Below, piece after piece: positions 1 to 6,638 of a stretch of DNA of 64,000 nt (positions are counted from its first letter, which is position 1; each line of letters begins with the position of its first letter). A program made the position numbers and the translations under genes. The DNA comes from Gemmatimonadaceae bacterium (GTDB taxonomy: Bacteria; Gemmatimonadota; Gemmatimonadetes; Gemmatimonadales; Gemmatimonadaceae). Under the pieces are notes generated by a model. The model made no database searches, was not told the DNA's origin, and was given only the letters and a program-made list of their open reading frames with translations. The stretch is taken from assembly GCA_019186945.1 (NCBI GenBank), contig JABAQJ010000004.1:124001-188000 (forward strand). Reading direction: 5' to 3'.

Positions 1-446
1 TGGGAGATCTCCTGAAAACGGCGCGCGAACGTTGTGACATCGTCGTGGTCGACACGCCACCGGGCCTCGGTCCGATCGTCCAGCATGTGCTCCTGTCGTC
101 GCAGCACGCCATCGTACCGCTGCAGTGCGAGCCGCTCGCGTTGCAGACAACTCCGCAGATCCTGCGTGGTATCCAGGAGATCGTCTCTGCCAATGCCGAA
201 CTCACGCTCGACGGAATCCTGCTCACGATGTTCGATCCGGCCAACGAAGCGTCGCAACGAATCGCGCAGTACGTACGCTCGCACCTTCCGCTCAACATGG
301 TTTTCGATGTCGTGATCCCGCGTACCAATGCTGCGCTGGACGCGTTCGCCGCGGGCCAGCCGGTGGTGCTGCGATCGCCGAGCGATCCAGCATCGCAGGC
401 CTATGTGAACCTGGCGACACTACTCGCCGAGCGATTCGAGCCGTGA
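1..446 (+). CDS. ParA/Soj-family ATPase, C-terminal part (5' end outside window)
   Basis: Only the last 147 or so residues are present; reading begins in frame at base 3. The visible part carries the DIVVVDTPPGLG segment, typical of the Walker B region of deviant-Walker ParA/MinD ATPases, followed by the usual alternating beta/alpha layout (IVPLQCEPLALQ, then ILLTMFDP). ParA proteins bind DNA non-specifically as ATP dimers and move chromosomes, plasmids or protein clusters with a ParB partner. No parB follows: the next gene is a lipoprotein whose GTG start overlaps this stop. The P-loop lies upstream of the window, so chromosomal Soj cannot be told from an orphan ParA. Family call is good, exact role open. 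Confidence 0.8.
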   Translation, partial: GDLLKTARERCDIVVVDTPPGLGPIVQHVLLSSQHAIVPLQCEPLALQTTPQILRGIQEIVSANAELTLDGILLTMFDPANEASQRIAQYVRSHLPLNMVFDVVIPRTNAALDAFAAGQPVVLRSPSDPASQAYVNLATLLAERFEP

Positions 447-1210
447 GACGTCGGCGCATGACGGCCGCGGCGCTCGCCGTGTTGGCGCTGGCCGGATGTG
501 TGGACTTGACCACAGATCCCGACGAGATAGTCGCGATCGAGTTTTCGCCGTTGCCCTACCCCGCGGTAGTCCTCGGCGATACTCTGCGTGACTCGCTCGG
601 CGTCGCCGCGCCGCTGGTCGGAAAGCTCTTCAACGGGAGTGGCGACCTCGCCACGAAACCCGCACCGACGTTCGTCTCGCTCGACACGATCGTCGATGTC
701 ACCGCGACAGGAATGCTCGTAGCGCATCAGACTGTCGGGACGGCGCGCCTCATCGCAACTGGTGGCGGACTGCAGAGTGTCTCCCGCTCCGTGGAGACGA
801 CGTTGCTGCCGGACACGTTGAGCATCGAAGCCGGACCGGATACGCTGCCTCTCAGCATCCCGGACGATGCCGCATCGAACATCTCGACTGAGTTCCGGCT
901 GAAACTGCAATCCCGTGCAGGAGGCGGTGTCGTTCGATCGTGGGTCGTCGACTTCGCCCTCCGGTACCGATCTCAGGACATCGCGCCAAAAGACACGTCT
1001 CTGCTGTACCTTGCCAACGAGGTTGGACGCCCTTCGGCGGTGGATACGACCGATGGAAGCGGAGTCGTATCTCGCCGGCTGCGTTTCAAGGTAGTCGCGG
1101 GCCAGGTCCCCGTACTGGATTCCGTCATCGTCGTGGCCCGTGCCATGTACCGCGGTGCTCTGGTGCCCGGTGCGCCTGCGCGTATGGTAGTGCGCGTGAA
1201 GCCCAAGTAG
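443..1210 (+). CDS. Putative lipoprotein with bacterial Ig-like (Big2-type) character
   Basis: A GTG start at 443 overlaps the ParA stop by four bases and gives a 255-residue protein beginning with an Arg-rich n-region, a short hydrophobic stretch and the lipobox LALAGC, as expected for a signal peptidase II substrate. ATG at 458 is an alternative start. The mature part has segments such as VSLDTIVDVTATGMLVA and VGTARLIAT that resemble the core of Big2/invasin-type Ig domains (a value judged, a Gly-rich turn, then 'G-x-A-x-I-x-A'). No catalytic motif is visible. It is probably an outer-membrane or periplasmic anchored protein translated together with the ParA gene. Function unknown. Confidence 0.65.
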   Translation: MRRRRMTAAALAVLALAGCVDLTTDPDEIVAIEFSPLPYPAVVLGDTLRDSLGVAAPLVGKLFNGSGDLATKPAPTFVSLDTIVDVTATGMLVAHQTVGTARLIATGGGLQSVSRSVETTLLPDTLSIEAGPDTLPLSIPDDAASNISTEFRLKLQSRAGGGVVRSWVVDFALRYRSQDIAPKDTSLLYLANEVGRPSAVDTTDGSGVVSRRLRFKVVAGQVPVLDSVIVVARAMYRGALVPGAPARMVVRVKPK

Positions 1211-1236
1211 GTCCGCACTCACAGGGGCAGGCAATC

Positions 1237-3081
1237 GTGTCCATCGAATCCGCCACGACGTACGCACGCGGCGCCGAACCTCGGCCAGAGCCGGGTACGC
1301 TCGTCCAGGTGTTCTTCGAGGCCATCAGGCAGTTCAACAAGCCGGATGCGATGATGCATCGCGTCGATGGCGCCTGGTATCCGATCTCGCACGGCACCGT
1401 GCAGGAACGGGTGCGGCGGATCGCCCTGGGACTGCGTTCGCTGGGCATCGCCCGTGGCGATCGGGTGGCCATTCTTTCGGAGAACCGCCCCGAATGGGCA
1501 CTCGTAGACTGGGCCTGCCTGACGAGCGGGGTTCCTGATGTTCCCCTCTACGCGACCCTGCCGGCCGGACAGTTGCCGTACATGCTCAACGACTCCGGGA
1601 GCGTCGCCATTTTCGTGTCGACCGTCGCGGAGGCAGAGAAGGTGGCGCGCATCCGTACGGAGACGCCGAGCCTCAAGCTTGTGATCGCTTTCGACGAGGC
1701 CGCACGGCCGTTCGCGGACCTCACACTCGCGGACATCGAAGCCAGGGGAGCGGCAGCGGACTCACCGGAAACGAGAGAGACTTACGAACGCGAGGCACTC
1801 GCCACTCTCCCCAGCGATGTGCTCACGATCATCTACACGTCCGGCACGACGGGTCCGCCCAAGGGCGTGGTGTTGACCCACGACAACGTGCACTCCAACG
1901 TCCGCGCCTGTCGCAACCTGGTGACGATGACTCCCGCGGACGTCGGGTTGAGTTTCCTTCCGTTGTGCCATGTCTTCGAGCGGACTGGCGACTACTGGTA
2001 TTTCGACAACTGCGTCACGATCGCATACGTCGGATCGTTTGATCTGGTGCCCATCTGCATGCAGGAAGTGCGGCCGACCATGGCGATGTCTGTCCCGCGC
2101 CTGTACGAGAAGATGTATGCGCGTGTGCTCGAGAACGCTCTCTCCGGAACGACCATCAAGCGACAGATCTTCTTCTGGGCGCGGAAGGTCGCGGACCAGT
2201 GGGCGGACGTGAAGCTCGCGGGGCGTGAGCCGCGCGGAACGCTCGCACTCAAGTACGCGCTGGCTCAGAAACTCGTGTTCTCGAAGCTCAAGGCGCGCAC
2301 CGGCGGACGGCTGCGCTACTTCGTGTCAGGCGGCGCACCGCTTGCGCCGGAGATCAACAAGTTCTTCTTCGCGGCCGGATTGGTCATCCTCGAAGGATAC
2401 GGGCTCACCGAAACCTCGCCGATCATCGGCTGCAACACGCCGAGGGATTTCCGGATCGGAACCATCGGCAAGCCCATTGCAGGCGTGGAAGTCAGGATTG
2501 CGCCTGATGGAGAAATCCTGACCCGCGGCCCGCACGTCATGAAGGGATACTACAACAAGCCGGACGACACCGCCGAAGTCATGGGTGCCGACGGTTGGTT
2601 CCATACCGGGGACATCGGTGTCATCGAAGACGGCTTTCTTCGAATAACCGACCGCAAGAAGGACATTATCGTGACCGCCGGCGGCAAGAATATCGCCCCG
2701 CAACCGATCGAGAACGCGGTCAAGACGAACAAGTATGTGTCGCAGGCGGTCATGCTCGGCGACAGACGCAGGTTTCCAATTCTCCTCATCGTTCCCAACT
2801 GGGACCAGCTCGAACGCTGGGCACAGCGGCAGAACATCATCTGGACGGATCGGTCGCAGCTCCTGGCGATGCCGACCATCAGGGCAAAGATGGAGAAGGA
2901 GGTCAGATCGCGATTTCAGGGACTCGCCAGTTTCGAGACACCGAAGAAGATCGGCTTGATCGAGCACGACTTCAGCATCGATCGGGGCGAACTGACACCC
3001 ACTCTCAAGGTGAAACGGCGTGTCGTCGAGTCACGATACAAGGGAACCGTCGACGCACTGTACGCCGGAAGCGAGGATTAG
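1237..3081 (+). CDS. Long-chain fatty acid--CoA ligase (AMP-binding, FadD15-like)
   Basis: A 614-residue ANL-superfamily enzyme that would activate long-chain fatty acids to acyl-CoA with ATP through an acyl-adenylate. The phosphate-binding motif TSGTTGPPKG lies near residues 201-210, the A5 motif GYGLTETSP near 387-395, a downstream HTGDIG motif, and the hinge DRKKDIIVTAGGKNI starts near 472. This matches the membrane-associated bacterial long-chain ligases of about 600 residues, which have the 'KNIAPQPIEN' type ending. The GTG start at 1237 is preceded by AGGGGCAG at a suitable distance and begins about 25 nt after the lipoprotein stop. The 3' end overlaps the convergent next gene by four bases. 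Acyl chain preference cannot be read from sequence. Confidence 0.88.
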   Translation: MSIESATTYARGAEPRPEPGTLVQVFFEAIRQFNKPDAMMHRVDGAWYPISHGTVQERVRRIALGLRSLGIARGDRVAILSENRPEWALVDWACLTSGVPDVPLYATLPAGQLPYMLNDSGSVAIFVSTVAEAEKVARIRTETPSLKLVIAFDEAARPFADLTLADIEARGAAADSPETRETYEREALATLPSDVLTIIYTSGTTGPPKGVVLTHDNVHSNVRACRNLVTMTPADVGLSFLPLCHVFERTGDYWYFDNCVTIAYVGSFDLVPICMQEVRPTMAMSVPRLYEKMYARVLENALSGTTIKRQIFFWARKVADQWADVKLAGREPRGTLALKYALAQKLVFSKLKARTGGRLRYFVSGGAPLAPEINKFFFAAGLVILEGYGLTETSPIIGCNTPRDFRIGTIGKPIAGVEVRIAPDGEILTRGPHVMKGYYNKPDDTAEVMGADGWFHTGDIGVIEDGFLRITDRKKDIIVTAGGKNIAPQPIENAVKTNKYVSQAVMLGDRRRFPILLIVPNWDQLERWAQRQNIIWTDRSQLLAMPTIRAKMEKEVRSRFQGLASFETPKKIGLIEHDFSIDRGELTPTLKVKRRVVESRYKGTVDALYAGSED

Positions 3082-3695
3082 CGCGGTCGCGCGAGTGACA
3101 CGACAGGAGTGGCGTCAGGAAGTCGCTCGCCCACCCACGACCGCACGTCTCTAGCCATCAGGGCTATACCCGCCGGCACATCCAGCCCCGCAGCTCCGAC
3201 GACACGTCCCCCCGGGCGGAGCGCTCGGTGTACGGCATGTTGCGGTGCGCCGATCCCCAGTGCGATGCCGCGCAGAACGCCACGAGCCAGGGGAAGTGCC
3301 GTATCGACGATGAGGAGCGAGACTCCTTCCGCAGGACGTATCGAGCGCCGATCGTCGAGAACGACGCAATGCACGTCGAAGGAGAAGGCGAGCGGGATCG
3401 CGTAAGGTGCCCACTCGCGATGCAGCCCAACGAAACCACCCGGTACGCGCAGGTCGAGCATCGCCGCCAACCGGGTCACCTCGTCAGGTGTCGGATGCGC
3501 TCGATTCTCGACGGTCTCGGCAGGCGTAGCGAAGCACGCTGCGAAATCCTGTATCTCGTATGAGCGGCGACAGACTGGACACCCAAGCGTTCCGCGTTCG
3601 ACGTGGCGATCCGCCATCCGCTCGATCGCGGCCACCAGCCAGCATTCGGCATGATCCGCCGGGCACCGCAGGTGGTCGAGCAAATCGATGTGCAT
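3078..3695 (-). CDS. Trm112-like zinc-ribbon protein with methyltransferase-like C-terminus
   Basis: The 205-residue product starts MHIDLLDHLRCP and has two cysteine clusters in the first 45 residues (LRCPADHAEC and LGCPVC), the pattern of a Trm112/YcaR-type zinc ribbon. The rest contains a DTALPLARG stretch and a PGGRVV element, similar in layout to the late strands of a class-I SAM-dependent methyltransferase, but no clear glycine-rich SAM-binding loop can be seen. It ends four bases inside the convergent acyl-CoA ligase gene and lies 30 nt downstream of the SDR gene, so it is probably the last gene of a pterin-enzyme/SDR operon. Substrate unknown. Confidence 0.55.
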   Translation of the reverse strand: MHIDLLDHLRCPADHAECWLVAAIERMADRHVERGTLGCPVCRRSYEIQDFAACFATPAETVENRAHPTPDEVTRLAAMLDLRVPGGFVGLHREWAPYAIPLAFSFDVHCVVLDDRRSIRPAEGVSLLIVDTALPLARGVLRGIALGIGAPQHAVHRALRPGGRVVGAAGLDVPAGIALMARDVRSWVGERLPDATPVVSLARPR

Positions 3696-3725
3696 CTCGG
3701 TCGAGGGCGGGGGCTCGATGCGCCG

Positions 3726-4463
3726 CTACTGATGCGTGAGGCGCAGTTCGTCGACGTTGACTCGCGTGGGCTGCGTAACCACCCAGCGGACGGCCTCGGC
3801 GATGTCCGACGCCGCGAGCATCTGCTCGCGGCGCGGGAATCCCGGGCGGTTGTCGGGATCGATCGGATCCCAGATTGTCGTGTCCACCGGCCCGGGTGAG
3901 ACCAGCGAGACGCGGACGCCGCTGCCGCGCAGCTCCGTGCGCAGCACCTCGTGAAGCGCGCGCGCGCCGAACTTGCTCGATGCGTAGGCAGCGTTACCCG
4001 CATACGCTACTCGGTCGGCGACCGACCCCACGGTCACCACGTGACCGCTTCCCCGAACGCGCATGCGGGGCGCGTAGGCATGAACCAGCCGAAATGGCCC
4101 GATCAGGTTCGAGTCCAGCGTCGCGGCGAGGGCCTCGGGGGAGAACGTCCCGATGGGCGCCACATCGAACACGCCGGCGCAGCTGACGAGAATATCGGGA
4201 AGCCCCGCCCACGCCTCGATCTCCGCCAATGCGCTATGCACCGCATCCGCATCCCGCAGGTCGGCAACCACCGGGTGCGCCGCCGGGCCAAGGGACTTGG
4301 CAGCATGTGCGAGCGCGTCAGCCGTCCGGGCCACCAGCGCCACCCGAATGTTGCAACTGACTAGCGCTGATGCCACGGCGAAACCGATCCCGCGCGACGC
4401 CCCCGTGACCACCGCGGTACGCGATCCGACTCCGGCCGCGGCGCCCGCAGCTCGGCTACTCAC
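3726..4463 (-). CDS. Short-chain dehydrogenase/reductase (SDR)
   Basis: A classical SDR of 245 residues with the cofactor motif TGASRGIG, the NAG-equivalent SCAG, and the catalytic Ser/Tyr/Lys set in GSVADRVAYAGNAAYASSK (YxxxK). The region after the active site, SPGPVDT, is typical of NADPH-dependent members. GTG start; the first 8 nt overlap the end of the upstream pterin-synthase gene, so the two are probably translated together. In eukaryotes and some bacteria a 6-pyruvoyltetrahydropterin synthase works with an SDR (sepiapterin reductase) to make tetrahydrobiopterin, which makes that role worth testing. A ketoacyl-reductase-like or unrelated role is equally compatible with the motifs. Confidence 0.8.
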   Translation of the reverse strand: MSSRAAGAAAGVGSRTAVVTGASRGIGFAVASALVSCNIRVALVARTADALAHAAKSLGPAAHPVVADLRDADAVHSALAEIEAWAGLPDILVSCAGVFDVAPIGTFSPEALAATLDSNLIGPFRLVHAYAPRMRVRGSGHVVTVGSVADRVAYAGNAAYASSKFGARALHEVLRTELRGSGVRVSLVSPGPVDTTIWDPIDPDNRPGFPRREQMLAASDIAEAVRWVVTQPTRVNVDELRLTHQ

Positions 4464-4869
4464 CGTGATACTCCACGGCGTTGTTCTCTGTCTCCCAGAG
4501 TACCAACCTGGACAGGCGGGCCGGCAGGAGCGCAGGCGCCAGCGCCTTCCAGAACTCGACTACGATGTTCTCGGATGTGGGGATGACGCCCCGCATGAAA
4601 TCGACGTCGAGATTGAAGTTCTTGTGGTCGACCTTCTCGAGGACCGTTCGCGTCACGATGTCCCGCACGCGCCCGAGATCCAGCACATAACCCGTCTTCG
4701 GGTCGATCTCACCCGTCACCGATACGTCCAGTATGTAGTTGTGCCCGTGCCAGTTGGGATTGTTGCATTTCCCGAACAGGGTAGCGTTTTCATGATCGCT
4801 CAGGACCGGATTGTGGACGCGATGGGCGGCGTTGAACCGGAGGCGACGAGTAGCGGTAACGCGGGGCAT
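4456..4869 (-). CDS. 6-pyruvoyltetrahydropterin synthase / QueD family protein
   Basis: A 137-residue T-fold enzyme acting on dihydroneopterin triphosphate. The zinc-binding His in RFNAAH and the HGH pair of CNNPNWHGHNY are present, with PTSEN and the late Glu. The spacing Cys-x5-HGH is that of eukaryotic-type PTPS; bacterial QueD typically has Cys-x3-HGH. Either 6-pyruvoyltetrahydropterin (BH4 route) or 6-carboxy-tetrahydropterin (queuosine route) is therefore possible. The frame is open further upstream, but homology begins at the ATG at 4869 (MPRVTATRR), which I take as the start. It overlaps the SDR gene by 8 nt. folE, the first enzyme of both routes, is about 19 kb away. Confidence 0.8.
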   Translation of the reverse strand: MPRVTATRRLRFNAAHRVHNPVLSDHENATLFGKCNNPNWHGHNYILDVSVTGEIDPKTGYVLDLGRVRDIVTRTVLEKVDHKNFNLDVDFMRGVIPTSENIVVEFWKALAPALLPARLSRLVLWETENNAVEYHGE

Positions 4870-4950
4870 ATGACGAGCGATGGCACGAAGGCGATTGGGA
4901 GACAGGATGTCCCTGCGTACCTTACTGCCACGCCATGCCGAAAACAAAGC

Positions 4951-4970
4951 GGGGCTCCCTGCGGAGCCCC
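4951..4970 (-). terminator. Hairpin with short U-rich tail upstream of the pterin-synthase gene
   Basis: GGGGCTCC and GGAGCCCC form a perfect 8-bp stem with a 4-nt loop. Read on the minus strand it is followed by GCTTTGTTTTC, a weak intrinsic-terminator tail. On the plus strand the T run is about 20 nt too far away. No minus-strand gene ends just upstream, so it may be an attenuator or the end of a short transcript ahead of the gene starting at 4869. Confidence 0.45.
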
Positions 4971-5179
4971 ACCGAGTTCGGAACGAAGAGGTTTTTTTGA
5001 AGCCCGGACGATAGGAATAAGACCCGCACTACGCTTTCGCCTTCCCCGCACTGGGGCATGACGTCGGCCCAGCTGTTGGGCCCCTACGCAGGACTTGTTG
5101 GCTCAAAAAATCGATCTCTTCGCCCCTTTGCATGCCTAGCGGAGAATGTACCGGCGCTCCCACAACTGGTCAATTCACT

Positions 5180-5341
5180 ATGGATCTCGGAATCATTGCG
5201 GCGATTGCGATGCTCGTCCTTTGGGCGGTCGGAGCGCTCATCACCGGCGCACCCGGATGGATCAATCTCCTCTTGACGCTCGGTGTCTTTCTGCTGATCT
5301 GGCGAATCGTGGCGCTCAATGCCCGGAAACCGCAGAAATAG
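5180..5341 (+). CDS. Small two-helix membrane protein (DUF5670/lmo0937-like)
   Basis: A 53-residue protein made almost entirely of two transmembrane helices (from IIAAIAMLVLWAVGALI and from INLLLTLGVFLLIWRIVAL), joined by a short Gly/Pro turn and ending in a basic tail, NARKPQK. This matches the layout of the widespread lmo0937/DUF5670 membrane proteins, often stress-linked, whose biochemical role is unknown. The frame is open from 5132, but the ATG at 5180 starts right at the first helix, as in the family. It stands alone between two minus-strand operons. Confidence 0.65.
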   Translation: MDLGIIAAIAMLVLWAVGALITGAPGWINLLLTLGVFLLIWRIVALNARKPQK

Positions 5342-5666
5342 TACGAGCCGAGTTTCGCGTGACAGGACTGCAACTTAGACGACGCGACGTTACATGGTGT
5401 AACGGAAATGCCCGCCACGTATCGGCGTTATTCGCACTCGGAGTACCGCTGAGGTCGAGGCGAGCGACGATTCGCCCGAATCCGATGACTCGCCTTGCGC
5501 GATGTCTCCGGCTCGCACTCAGATTCATGTCCATAGGAGACGACTGGCGCCACCGTGCGTTTTTATGCATCGACTGACGCTTGTCTGACGCTGGCCGCGT
5601 CGCACGCCCGCGCCACGAGACCACCGGCAGGAACGCACCTCTACTTATCGGAATCTCGTTAGGTGA
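5342..5666. other. Gene-free stretch between small membrane protein and GNAT gene
   Basis: About 325 nt with no convincing gene on either strand. It contains the inverted repeat listed at 5388-5404 and one copy of the dispersed octamer CGTTAGGT at 5657-5664, just past the end of the GNAT gene. No hairpin with a T tail is visible. Confidence 0.5.
5388..5404. promoter_or_regulatory. 17-bp inverted repeat CGTTACA-TGG-TGTAACG
   Basis: Two perfect 7-bp arms with a 3-bp spacer. The size and short spacer resemble an operator for a dimeric regulator (TetR-like, for example) rather than a terminator. It lies 47 nt after the stop of the small membrane protein gene and about 260 nt from the end of the GNAT gene, so no obvious promoter target is apparent. 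Confidence 0.3.
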
Positions 5667-6638
5667 TCAGATTTCCCAGTTCGACAGGACCATTCCCAGT
5701 CTCGCTCCGCCCGGTTCCAGGTCGACCAGGGTCATTCGCAGATCCGTCCACCGAACGCGTCCGCCGCGTTCCACCAGCGTTCGGTACGCGTGCAGGTACT
5801 CGCCCTGAATGCGAACGGCGACGCGCCGTGTGCCAAGGCGCGCAGCTACGCCCACCAGCCCATCGGCAATGCGCGCGACATCGCGCTCGTCGGCGAGGAC
5901 CATCTTGAGGACACGCAGCTCGTCACGTGGCCTGCCCTCGATCAACGGCGCCGTGTGGAACAGCGCAAATCCGGTGAGTCGCCCCTGGTCCCACAAGAGG
6001 AGTGTGTCGCCAAGACCCAGCTCCGCGGTCAACGCAATCTCGCGTGTGAAGTCCACGCCCGGCGCGCAGGCTGTCGTGAGCCGAGCACATTGTGCGATGA
6101 CGTCGCCTCGTGACGTTTCGTGCAGTCGGCCGAGGAGCGACGCTGGCTCGGCGACCGGCGCGGCGTCCAGTGTCAGCGTTATGGTCAGCCGCTGCGGAAC
6201 GAAGCCAAGACGCGAGTAAAACCCGATGTTGTCCATCGTTCTCGGCATGGTCTCCAGGCCGATGACGCGCGCGCCCTGCGCCCGCAGCCATGCGATGCCC
6301 GCCATGACGATCCGTTTCCCTATGTTTCTGCCTTGGGCGTCGGTACGCACCGCCAGTGGACCCATCCAGCCTTCGTTTCCCGATCGGTGCGCGATGTTGA
6401 AGGCAACGATGTCGCCGCGCTCACTGCGCCATTGCATCGCCCCGTCACCGGCATCCTCGATCGCGTACCGCCAAATGGCGGGGTTAAGCTGCGGCACGCG
6501 AACGCCAACCATCCCATCCTTGCGGTAGCGTTCGGTAAAGGCGTCGGCGAACACGGCGTTCAGCTCAGAGACGTCGTTCGGGTCGATGCGCTCGGGACGG
6601 GCATCGGGCGTCGTGTCGGACGTACGTGTCGAGGTCAT
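5667..6638 (-). CDS. GNAT-family N-acetyltransferase
   Basis: A 323-residue protein whose central part carries the GNAT acetyl-CoA motif: GPLAVRTDAQGRNIGKRIV gives the V-x-x-x-x-Q/R-x-x-G-x-G/A-like motif A, followed by the motif-B-type ending NIGFYSRLGFVP. The C-terminal half (from about residue 170) looks like a second, degenerate GNAT fold, giving the two-lobed form seen in some family members. The start ATG overlaps the stop of the Rad50-like gene by four bases (ATGA), so it is the last gene of the DNA-end-processing operon. Acceptor substrate unknown; whether it serves repair or is merely co-transcribed cannot be said. Confidence 0.8.
   Translation of the reverse strand: MTSTRTSDTTPDARPERIDPNDVSELNAVFADAFTERYRKDGMVGVRVPQLNPAIWRYAIEDAGDGAMQWRSERGDIVAFNIAHRSGNEGWMGPLAVRTDAQGRNIGKRIVMAGIAWLRAQGARVIGLETMPRTMDNIGFYSRLGFVPQRLTITLTLDAAPVAEPASLLGRLHETSRGDVIAQCARLTTACAPGVDFTREIALTAELGLGDTLLLWDQGRLTGFALFHTAPLIEGRPRDELRVLKMVLADERDVARIADGLVGVAARLGTRRVAVRIQGEYLHAYRTLVERGGRVRWTDLRMTLVDLEPGGARLGMVLSNWEI

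Noticed and set aside
125-442. N-terminal extension of the first lipoprotein frame
   Set aside because: It lies inside the ParA gene; the Arg-rich sequence is not a signal peptide, whereas GTG 443 starts one.
4870-5179. tRNA or small RNA gene in the gap before the small membrane protein
   Set aside because: Several GC-rich hairpins are present, but no T-loop GTTCRA motif or cloverleaf can be built on either strand.
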